A stretch of DNA of 11,888 nt, taken from positions 1 to 11,888 of the forward strand of contig PHEM01000066.1 of the NCBI GenBank assembly GCA_002842935.1. The letters are read 5' to 3'. The translations under genes were made by a program, and so were the position numbers. The notes beneath the pieces are model-generated. The model was not told the DNA's origin and searched no databases. It worked only from the letters and a program-made list of their open reading frames with translations. Positions 5,941-11,888 of this stretch are shown piece after piece. The DNA is from Alphaproteobacteria bacterium HGW-Alphaproteobacteria-13 (lineage in GTDB: Bacteria > Pseudomonadota > Alphaproteobacteria > Sphingomonadales > Sphingomonadaceae). How positions within the stretch are numbered: position 1 is the first letter of the stretch; each line of letters opens with the position of its first letter.

Positions 5941-6155
5941 TTGAAGCGATAGGTGATCCGACCCTTGGTCAGGTCATAAGGCGTCAGTTCGACGAGCACC
6001 TCGTCGCCGACCAGCACGCGGATGCGGTTCTTGCGCATCTTGCCGGCGGTGTGGCCCAGAATTTCGTGGTCGTTTTCCAGTCGGACGCGAAACATCGCGT
6101 TGGGCAGCAGTTCGACCACCTGGCCGCGCATTTCCAGAAGTTCTTCTTTCGCCAT
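5937..6155 (-). CDS. infA: Translation initiation factor IF-1
   Basis: The 72-residue product is the full-length S1/OB-fold factor IF-1, which binds the ribosomal A site and supports IF-2 and IF-3 in start-codon selection. The sequence MAKEELLEMRGQVVELLPN, then FRVRLENDHEILGHTAGKMR and RIRVLVGDEVLVELTPYDLT, ending GRITYRF, is essentially the alphaproteobacterial consensus. GAGG lies four bases before the ATG at 6155. It is the first gene of the infA-maf-RNase-yacG run, which fits general translation and nucleotide upkeep. A candidate promoter lies at 6175-6203. Confidence 0.97.
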   Translation of the reverse strand: MAKEELLEMRGQVVELLPNAMFRVRLENDHEILGHTAGKMRKNRIRVLVGDEVLVELTPYDLTKGRITYRFK

Positions 6156-6162
6156 CTATCCT

Positions 6163-6203
6163 CTATGGGCTCGAAATATCGGGATGCGCGCCCATAGCGC
6201 CAA
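6163..6203 (-). promoter_or_regulatory. Candidate infA promoter overlapped by an 8-bp inverted repeat
   Basis: On the minus strand TTGGCG (6198-6203) and GATATT (6175-6180) are 17 bases apart, a moderate match to sigma-70 boxes. CTATGGGC (6163-6170) and GCCCATAG (6190-6197) form a perfect 8-bp inverted repeat whose arms flank the -10 box. One arm touches the GAGG ribosome site of infA. Either an operator or a leader stem is possible. Confidence 0.35.
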
Positions 6204-6269
6204 TCGCGCGGAATTGGAAGCGATCTGTCGCGGGGCGGCGTGGAGGGACGAAACGAAGCGCTTTTAGGG

Positions 6270-6409
6270 TTCACGCGAAGACGCGAAGAGGTCGTGCCAG
6301 CCGCGAAGCGGCTTTTCCTTATCCACGCTGTAACACGACGCACCATGGATGGTAAAAGGGGCCTGTCGGCCCGAAAGCACTTCTTCGCGCCTTCGCGTCT
6401 TCGCGTGAA
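6270..6409. repeat. 140-bp inverted-repeat element (MITE/REP-like)
   Basis: Perfect 19-bp inverted ends (6270-6288 TTCACGCGAAGACGCGAAG; 6391-6409 its complement) enclose about 100 bp without a gene. The interior has small hairpins, such as AGCCGC-GAA-GCGGCT followed by TTTT, and GGGCC-TGTC-GGCCC. The ends are built of repeated CGCGAAG units. It lies between the cupin stop (6418) and the infA promoter. No clear target-site duplication is seen. Non-autonomous mobile or REP-type element is an inference. Confidence 0.6.
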
Positions 6410-6417
6410 TCAAAATA

Positions 6418-7284
6418 TCACGACACCAGCCGCAATTTCCGCGCGATGCGCCAGCCCACCGTCTTCGCCCGCGCATGGCTGGGCCAGCGCGGGGGCATCG
6501 CGGGATCGAGACCGAAGCGGCGCAGCGCCGCATTGGCGGCATGGGCCTCTGACTCGCGATAGCTCCATTCGCTGCGCCAGGTGATCGACAGCGAGATCGA
6601 CGGCGCATCGCCGTTGGCGACGAAGTGCGGCGCCATCACCGGCATCAGCACGGCGTCGCCGGGACCGAGCGGCACTTGCTGGACGTCGGCCATATAGCTT
6701 TCGTCCCACGGCAGGTTGCGATGGCCGCCGGTGTGATAGCGCTCATGCTCGATGCGGGGCGCGAAGCGTTCGTCGCCTTCGGGCCAGACATGCATGACCT
6801 TATGCCCGCGAAGCTGGAGCAGGATGTTGTGCTCCGGGTCGAAATGATAGGGGGTGATCGATCCCGGCGACGACAGGAAGATGAAGCCCTGCGGCGTCAG
6901 CATCGCCCCCGTGCGCGGCTCGACCACGGGCTTCAGTTCGGCGAGCAGGTCCATCAGCAGCGTGCGATAGGCCGGCACCGTCTCGATATTCTTGAGCACC
7001 GCCCAGCTGCGGTTGGTGTCGATGGTGCGGATCGTCTCGGCGATCGACAGCGCGCTTTTCGGCACATCCTCCGGCCGGATGCCGATCGGGACGTCGCCCG
7101 GATTATATTCGACCTGCTCCGCCGGCAACGCCTCGCCCAGCGCCGCCAGCGCGTCCAGCGACAAGAGCATATGGTCGGGCAGCCGATGGTGCAGCAGCCC
7201 TGCCCGCAGCGGATAGAGCGCCGCCATGCCGTCCAGCGCGGCGGGAGGAAAAACGGGCTGGTCGATGCGTTGATGGGCCGTCAT
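6418..7284 (-). CDS. Cupin-like / JmjC-fold Fe(II) oxygenase-like protein
   Basis: The 288-residue protein belongs to the cupin_8/JmjC-like group of 2-oxoglutarate oxygenase folds. YHFDPEHN (146-153) supplies the H147-x-D149 pair, and MAPHFVANGD (217-226) supplies the distal H220, so the three-residue Fe(II) site is complete. LQLRGHKVMHVWP (156-168) is the usual strand region next to it. No signal peptide is seen, so it is probably cytoplasmic. The predicted reaction is hydroxylation of a protein, peptide or small molecule, but the substrate is unknown. The ATG at 7284 overlaps the stop of the upstream acetyltransferase gene (ATGA), which indicates translational coupling and a shared task. 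The tail (about 240-288) is basic. A non-catalytic role cannot be excluded. Confidence 0.8.
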   Translation of the reverse strand: MTAHQRIDQPVFPPAALDGMAALYPLRAGLLHHRLPDHMLLSLDALAALGEALPAEQVEYNPGDVPIGIRPEDVPKSALSIAETIRTIDTNRSWAVLKNIETVPAYRTLLMDLLAELKPVVEPRTGAMLTPQGFIFLSSPGSITPYHFDPEHNILLQLRGHKVMHVWPEGDERFAPRIEHERYHTGGHRNLPWDESYMADVQQVPLGPGDAVLMPVMAPHFVANGDAPSISLSITWRSEWSYRESEAHAANAALRRFGLDPAMPPRWPSHARAKTVGWRIARKLRLVS

Positions 7285-8486
7285 GGCTGTTCCTGTGCTT
7301 GCTGTGTTTCATTGGCGGCGGGCGCGGCGCCTTTCCAGCGCCGCCAGAGCTTTTGCGCGCGCGTCAGCGCCGCGAAGCGCAGCCGGTCGCCCGCGCCCGC
7401 CAGCGGGACGTTGAGCCAGACGAGGCGGCGGCGCTCGCGCCACACGCTGTCGATCATCGGATGGCCGGGCGCGGCGCAGCTGTCGACCCAGGCGATGCGG
7501 GCGTCGTCCAGCAGGTCGAGATTCGCCTGTTGCAGCAGCACGCCGGGCGAGAAGCGTGCATAATCCTCGTCAAAGGCGGTCTTGAACGAAAAGCCGCCGG
7601 GCGGGCACAGGAAATGGGTCAGCATCGCCAGCGGCCGGCCGTCGAGTTCCAGCGCGCGCATGTCGAGCCGTCCCGCCTGCGCCGCGCCCGCAAGCACGGT
7701 GCGGAACCACGCCTGCGTATCGTCCTGGCTGACCAGCGCGGAACCCGCGCGCCCTTTCCATCCGCGCGCCTCCAGCTCCAGGAAGGCGTCGGTCCACGGC
7801 GCCAGCGCATCGTCCGCCGACCAGCGGCGAAAGGCGATGCTCCCCTGTTCGGCCAGGCGGCTCGCCTGCCGCCGCAGTTCCTTGCGCTTCTTCGCGCGCA
7901 CTGCGGCATCCCAATAGGCGGCGGGCGACAGCTCGCTTTCCAGCAGCGCGCGTTCCTCGCGGCGGACGGCGACGGCCTCTCCCCCGCGCATCCGTGCCGC
8001 ATCGACGAGCGCGCGGTGCAGCGGCCCGTCTTCGCTGAGGCGCGGGACATGCAGCAGCGTATGCGCCCAGTCCGCCGTATCGCACCAACCGAGCAGGACC
8101 GCCCAGAACAGATGCTCGAAGCCCGCCCGGACCAGCGGCGCGCCGTGGAAATGATTATGATGCGTCCAGCCCGTGACATGGCGCAGCGGCACGCGGCCAT
8201 AGCGGGCGGCGGGCGCCAGCGGCATCGCGCCGATCACCGGCCCGTCGCTGCCGTCGCGCACGAACAGCAGCCGCGCGTGCCGGTCGGGATCGAGCAGGTG
8301 CAGCGCCGGTTGCAGGCACCAGCGCTCGGCAAAAGGGTTCGGCTCGCTCGCCGCGTCCGCCAGCCTGTCCCATGCGGCGGCCAGATCGTCCGGCAGCGCC
8401 AGCGGATCGGCGACCCGCACCGACAATCGCGCGGGATCGGCGGCCGCGAACGCGCCATCGACCGGAAAGGCAGGATGCACCGTCAT
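7281..8486 (-). CDS. GNAT-fold acetyltransferase, BioF2/CelD-like (Acetyltransf_6)
   Basis: The 401-residue protein has the double-GNAT layout of the BioF2-like/CelD (BcsL) family (PF13480), cytoplasmic acyltransferases often found in exopolysaccharide loci. The N-terminal half has NPFAERWCLQPALHLL (50-65) and GAMPLAPAARYGRVPLR (86-102), followed by a His-rich stretch, THHNHFHGAPL (108-118). The C-terminal half has the marker helix RAKKRKELRRQASRLAEQG (197-215), FLELEARGWKGRAGSAL (235-251) and FSFKTAFDEDYARFSPGVLL (299-318). It is related to, but not clearly the same as, the FemAB-like protein of XrtA systems. No strong ribosome site precedes the ATG at 8486. It is separated from the upstream amidotransferase gene by the REP pair at 8560-8659 and overlaps the cupin gene. 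Acceptor substrate is unknown; polysaccharide or peptide acylation is inferred. Confidence 0.8.
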   Translation of the reverse strand: MTVHPAFPVDGAFAAADPARLSVRVADPLALPDDLAAAWDRLADAASEPNPFAERWCLQPALHLLDPDRHARLLFVRDGSDGPVIGAMPLAPAARYGRVPLRHVTGWTHHNHFHGAPLVRAGFEHLFWAVLLGWCDTADWAHTLLHVPRLSEDGPLHRALVDAARMRGGEAVAVRREERALLESELSPAAYWDAAVRAKKRKELRRQASRLAEQGSIAFRRWSADDALAPWTDAFLELEARGWKGRAGSALVSQDDTQAWFRTVLAGAAQAGRLDMRALELDGRPLAMLTHFLCPPGGFSFKTAFDEDYARFSPGVLLQQANLDLLDDARIAWVDSCAAPGHPMIDSVWRERRRLVWLNVPLAGAGDRLRFAALTRAQKLWRRWKGAAPAANETQQAQEQP

Positions 8487-8559
8487 GCTGCGCGGCCTAG
8501 CAGCAACTCGTTAAAATGCGGTGGCGATCCCGCCGAACAGCGAACGATTCCTTCAGGGT

Positions 8560-8659
8560 AAAGCCGTGTACTCCCGCGAAGGCGGGAGTCCATCTCCGGT
8601 CAGTGCAAGATGGAACAGGCGGATGATGGACTCCCGCCTTCGCGGGAGTACACGGCTTT
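8560..8659. repeat. Pair of REP palindromes forming a perfect 35-bp inverted repeat (BIME-like)
   Basis: Bases 8560-8594 and 8625-8659 are exact reverse complements over 35 bp with a 30-base spacer. Each arm holds its own hairpin, ACTCCCGC-GAAG-GCGGGAGT (8570-8589) and ACTCCCGC-CTTC-GCGGGAGT (8630-8649). The core is a palindrome I recognise as widespread in sphingomonad genomes. It fills most of the 183-bp gap between the amidotransferase stop and the acetyltransferase start, where the RNA could form a strong stem that stabilises the upstream message or reduces read-through. Confidence 0.8.
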
Positions 8660-8669
8660 TTCCGGCGAC

Positions 8670-10565
8670 CTATATCCCGAACAGCCGCGCCAGCGATTTT
8701 TCCAGCATGAAATATTGCCAGATCAGCCGCCCATGGTCGCGCCGTCCCGACTGGTGCGCGGCGACGACGCGTTCGATTTCCGCCATGTCGAACCAGCCCG
8801 AGCGCGCCAGCGTCGCCGACGTCGCCAGCCCCTTTGCCGCATCGACCAGCGGCCCGCGAAACCATGCCGACACCGGCGTCACGAACCCCATCTTGGGGCG
8901 ATAGAGGATGTCGTGCGGCAGGTATCGCTCCATCGCCAGCTTCATGATCGCCTTGCCCTGCGACCCCTTGACGCGCATCGACGCGGGCAGGCTCGCGGCG
9001 AATTCGATCAGGCGATAGTCGAGCAAAGGCTCGCGCGCCTCCAGGCTGACCGCCATGCTCATGCGGTCGGTCTTGGTCAATATGTCGCCAGGCAGCCAGA
9101 TCATCAGGTCGGCATATTGCGCGCGGTCGAGCGGTTCGCGCGCCGGGGCGTCGGCCATCGCCTTCCAGTATCGCGCCTCGGCGACATGGTCGCCCAGCGC
9201 CTGCCGCGCGGCATCGTTGAACAGCCGCGCACGCTGACCCGGTCCCGTGACGCCGACCGCCTCCGCATAGCCCTCCGCCCCGCTTTTCGACAGGCTGGCC
9301 AGCGTCGCGCGCGCGCGCAGCGGGCGCGGCGCCCAGTCCATCTGCGGCCAGACGCGCGACAGCGGACCCAGCAGGCCGCGCCGCAGGAATCCGGGGATCA
9401 TGCCGCGCAGCCGCTCTTCCTGATGCTGGAACACCAGCCGGCGATAGCCCGCGAACGCCTCGTCTGCGCCGTCGCCCGACAGCGCGACCGTCACTTCCTC
9501 GCGCGCCAATTCGCAGACGCGGTAGGTCGGCAAAGCACTGGCGTCGGCGAAGGGTTCGTCGAACATGTCGGCGATGCGGTCGACCAGCGCGAAATCGGCC
9601 GCCGCGACGGTGCGCGTGCGGTGATCGGTCGCGAAGCGCTCGGCGATCTGCTGGGCGTAAGCGGTCTCGTCGAGCGACGCCTGGTCGAAACCGATGGTGC
9701 AGGTCTTGACCGCCTTCGCGCTCGCCTCGGCCATCAGCGCGACGACCGCGCTCGAATCGACGCCGCCCGACAGGAAAGCGCCGAGCGGCACGTCGGCGAC
9801 CATGCGGTCGGTGACGGCGGCGCGCATCAGGTGGACCAGATGCTCCGCCGCCTCGCCCTCGCTCGCCCGGATGCGGCGGGAGAAATCGGGCGCCCACCAG
9901 CGCACGGGCGCAGGCGCGGGCTTGCCGCGTTCCAGCAGCAGATAATGTCCGGCGGGCAGCTTCTCGACCCCCGCAACGATGCAATTATCGTCGGGGACAT
10001 AGCCAAGCGCCATGAAATCCTCGACCGCCGTCAGATTGGCCTCGCACCGCAGCAAGGGGTGGCGCAGCAGCCCCTTCAGTTCCGACGCAAACGCCACCGA
10101 TCCATCGGACAGGCGGACATGGTGCAGCGGCTTCACCCCCAGCCGGTCACGCGCGAGGAACAGGCAGCCGCGCGCATGGTCGTGGAGCGCAAAGGCGAAC
10201 ATGCCGTTCAGCCGCGACAGGCAGTCCGGTCCCCATTGCCGCCACGCCGCGATGATGACTTCGGTGTCGCCGCTGGTGCGGAAACGGTGGCCGCGATCCT
10301 CCAGCTCGGCGCGAAGCTCGCGGAAATTATAGATTTCGCCGTTATAGGTCAGCGTCACCGCCTCGTCGTCGCTCGCCATCGGTTGCGGGCTGCCCTCGAT
10401 ATCGATGATCGACAGGCGCAGATGGGCGAGACCGACGCCGGGCGCGGTCCACTCGCCCGCGCCGTCCGGTCCGCGATGCTGCATCGGCTGAAGCATCGCG
10501 CGCAGCCGTGCGGGATCGACGGGCTTCGCCGTTTCGAGGTGATAAATGCCTGCAATTCCACACAT
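8670..10565 (-). CDS. XrtA/PEP-CTERM-system amidotransferase (asparagine synthase-like)
   Basis: The 631-residue protein is a glutamine-dependent amidotransferase of the asparagine synthase type, in the subfamily tied to exosortase A loci (TIGR03108-like). The N-terminal Ntn glutaminase has the catalytic Cys2 (MCGIAG), which fixes the start, plus RLSIID (50-55), TYNGEIYN (73-80) and SGDTE (98-102). The C-terminal ATP pyrophosphatase domain has the PP-loop SGGVDSS (266-272), SGDGADEAFAGYRR (363-376) and the DILTKTDRMSMA region. It hydrolyses glutamine and transfers ammonia to an adenylated carboxylate; in this context the acceptor is probably an exopolysaccharide sugar or precursor rather than free aspartate, which is inferred from family and place. 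It follows the xrtA gene by 12 bases on the same strand, so the two form an operon. No strong ribosome site is seen before the start. Confidence 0.92.
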   Translation of the reverse strand: MCGIAGIYHLETAKPVDPARLRAMLQPMQHRGPDGAGEWTAPGVGLAHLRLSIIDIEGSPQPMASDDEAVTLTYNGEIYNFRELRAELEDRGHRFRTSGDTEVIIAAWRQWGPDCLSRLNGMFAFALHDHARGCLFLARDRLGVKPLHHVRLSDGSVAFASELKGLLRHPLLRCEANLTAVEDFMALGYVPDDNCIVAGVEKLPAGHYLLLERGKPAPAPVRWWAPDFSRRIRASEGEAAEHLVHLMRAAVTDRMVADVPLGAFLSGGVDSSAVVALMAEASAKAVKTCTIGFDQASLDETAYAQQIAERFATDHRTRTVAAADFALVDRIADMFDEPFADASALPTYRVCELAREEVTVALSGDGADEAFAGYRRLVFQHQEERLRGMIPGFLRRGLLGPLSRVWPQMDWAPRPLRARATLASLSKSGAEGYAEAVGVTGPGQRARLFNDAARQALGDHVAEARYWKAMADAPAREPLDRAQYADLMIWLPGDILTKTDRMSMAVSLEAREPLLDYRLIEFAASLPASMRVKGSQGKAIMKLAMERYLPHDILYRPKMGFVTPVSAWFRGPLVDAAKGLATSATLARSGWFDMAEIERVVAAHQSGRRDHGRLIWQYFMLEKSLARLFGI

Positions 10566-10577
10566 GAGAGCTATGCC

Positions 10578-11888
10578 CTAGCGCGTTTTCAGCGCGCGGT
10601 CAGCCATCGCCTGCGCTCCGCCCGACGCGGAAAGGAAAGCGGCGATCGCATCGCGCCCGCCCGCGCCCTCTTCGCTCGACAGGATCAGCGACAGCGCGCG
10701 CGGGTCGCCGCCCAGCAGCCGGGCCTTGAGTTCCGCCAGCTTCGCCGCGCGGGGATCGCCGGTCGCGCGGCCATCGACGACATACCATGTCGCCGCGTCG
10801 CGCAGCACCGGCCCTGCACGCAGCAGCCGCTCGGTCCGCCCGCCGCCGACGGGCGGCAAGGCGGCGCTCCATGCCCAGGGTCCCTCGGGATCGATCGCGC
10901 CCTGGCCATAGCCGACGACTTCGCGCCCCTCCGCCTGCCGTTCATAGCCGCCGATCGCCACGGTCACGCGGCGGCCCGCCGCATCGGTGAAGTGGCGCAT
11001 CAGCACATGATCCGCGCCATCGAAGCGCGGCTGCCACGCTGCCCCCGCCGCGCCGCTTTCGCTCCAGCCCGGCGGCACGGCGACCGCCATCACCGCGGGC
11101 AAAGGCGCCGAGCGGCCGCCGATCAGCGCCGCCCATCCCGCGAAGAAGAACAGGATCGCCAGCGCGGCGGGCAGCACCGCCTTTGCCGGTGCGGCATGGC
11201 GCGGCAGGCCGCCGAGGCGCGACACATCGACGGCGGCATCGTTCGCGGGCCGGTCGAACCAGCGCCACCCGGCCAGCATGACGAGCAGGATCACCAGCCC
11301 GAAAAAGACCCAGCCATAGACGATATGGTCGATGCCCCCCGCCGCCTCGATCCCCCAGACTTCGGCGGCGGCCATCGTCCCCCAGGCGCGCAGCGCGTTG
11401 GCGAGGACGGTGGCGGCCAGCGCGCCCACGACGAACAGGATGCGCCGCGTCCAGCTTTTGAAACAGAGATGCGCGGCAAAGACCGCATAGGCGAGCATCG
11501 CGATCAGAAAGGCGACGCCCGAACATTCCTCCGCCACTTCGAACAGACCGGCGGGCGTGGTGATGAACACGCCCTCCATCTGCGCCGGAATACCCGTCAG
11601 GCCGAGCAGCGCGACGCTGATATGCGCGGTGAAGACCTGAAGCAGCGGCACCAGTTCCTCACCGAACGGCACCAGCAGCAGGGCATAAGCGAGCGGGAAG
11701 AGCAAGGCCCGCACCAGTTTCTCGCCCAGCACCGCCGCGACCGCGCCTTGCAGCATCAGCACCAGCGCCAGTTGCCGGAACAGCGCGACTCCGGCGGCGT
11801 CGCCGACCAGCCACAGCAGCCCGGCCCCGGCGATCCAGATCAGCGCGGGCCACCAGCAGGCGGGTTCCAGCGTCCGCAGCCGCTCCAC
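10578..11888 (-). CDS. xrtA: Exosortase A fused to an EpsI domain, 5' end off the right edge
   Basis: Visible are 436 residues; the first membrane segments (perhaps 80 residues) lie beyond the edge, so the GTG at 11886-11888 is internal, not the start. The polytopic exosortase domain has the transpeptidase-like triad: Cys122 in VAEECSG, Arg167 in ANALRAWG and His188 in GIDHIVYGW (numbers from the window edge). Exosortases cut PEP-CTERM proteins at the inner membrane. Conserved loops include CWWP (11-14), LVPFGEELVP (72-81) and MEGVFITTP (104-112). After a membrane segment near 235-260, the C-terminal part (about 265-436) is a periplasmic EpsI domain (DUF3485-like) with VAIGGYERQ, GPWAW and TWYVVDGR. 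The fusion is the normal form of XrtA in proteobacterial exopolysaccharide loci. It is followed at 12 bases by the amidotransferase gene. Confidence 0.92.
   Translation of the reverse strand: MERLRTLEPACWWPALIWIAGAGLLWLVGDAAGVALFRQLALVLMLQGAVAAVLGEKLVRALLFPLAYALLLVPFGEELVPLLQVFTAHISVALLGLTGIPAQMEGVFITTPAGLFEVAEECSGVAFLIAMLAYAVFAAHLCFKSWTRRILFVVGALAATVLANALRAWGTMAAAEVWGIEAAGGIDHIVYGWVFFGLVILLVMLAGWRWFDRPANDAAVDVSRLGGLPRHAAPAKAVLPAALAILFFFAGWAALIGGRSAPLPAVMAVAVPPGWSESGAAGAAWQPRFDGADHVLMRHFTDAAGRRVTVAIGGYERQAEGREVVGYGQGAIDPEGPWAWSAALPPVGGGRTERLLRAGPVLRDAATWYVVDGRATGDPRAAKLAELKARLLGGDPRALSLILSSEEGAGGRDAIAAFLSASGGAQAMADRALKTR

Noticed and set aside
7299..8561. Plus-strand open frame of 420 codons
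   Set aside because: It is antisense to the acetyltransferase gene, whose family motifs are clear; the plus-strand translation is Arg/Gln/Ala-rich with no recognisable domain.
8560..8659. Possible CRISPR repeats
   Set aside because: There are only two copies, in opposite orientation, with one 30-base gap and no array; they are REP palindromes.
8497..9984. Minus-strand open frame of 495 codons
   Set aside because: It is an out-of-frame reading of the amidotransferase gene; the correct frame has Cys2, PP-loop and full family length.
10578..11888. GTG at 11886-11888 as the exosortase start
   Set aside because: Exosortase A proteins have further N-terminal membrane segments before the CWWP region, so the gene must begin outside the window.

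Overview
The window joins two unrelated kinds of DNA. Positions 1 to about 3490 are AT-rich. They carry genes typical of an anaerobic delta-type proteobacterium (Desulfobacterota-like): an APC amino acid permease, a TRAP-type periplasmic solute-binding protein, and a decayed IS200-like/REP-associated transposase. From about 3490 to the right end the DNA is strongly GC-rich, with gene content and order typical of Sphingomonadaceae. The change falls inside an 11-base stretch (3488-3498). Reading leftward on the minus strand, the 5' part of a sphingomonad tyrosine integrase turns directly into the 5' region of the AT-rich transposase gene. Each gene loses one end there and the two share the joining bases. 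A chimeric assembly or amplification artefact is the simplest reading; illegitimate recombination is the alternative.

Every supported gene is on the minus strand. Left block: the 5' two-fifths or so of an amino acid permease (1-621) with a near-consensus promoter; an intrinsic terminator; dctP (791-1861); about 670 bp of AT-rich non-coding DNA (1862-2530) with a sigma-54-like site and small dyads; a REP-like element (2481-2520); and a frameshifted RAYT pseudogene (2531-3498).

Right block, in ascending coordinates: truncated integrase (3488-3861); a short region of repeated ACCATCA motifs; a terminator; tRNA-Phe (4035-4110), the likely attachment site of the integrase's element; then a tightly overlapping housekeeping run transcribed infA, maf, RNase E/G-like, yacG, tRNA-Phe. 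Beyond it lie a 140-bp inverted-repeat element, a cupin-like oxygenase-fold gene and a BioF2/CelD-like acetyltransferase gene (overlapping ATGA), a pair of REP palindromes forming a 35-bp perfect inverted repeat, an exosortase-associated amidotransferase, and the 3' four-fifths or so of an exosortase A-EpsI fusion that runs off the right edge.

The right-hand part is probably the tail of a sphingomonad exopolysaccharide/PEP-CTERM (XrtA) locus. XrtA sorts PEP-CTERM proteins at the inner membrane, and the amidotransferase likely modifies a sugar or polymer precursor. The acetyltransferase-cupin pair is the least characterised part and may be an accessory tailoring pair. No complete new system is proven by the sequence alone.
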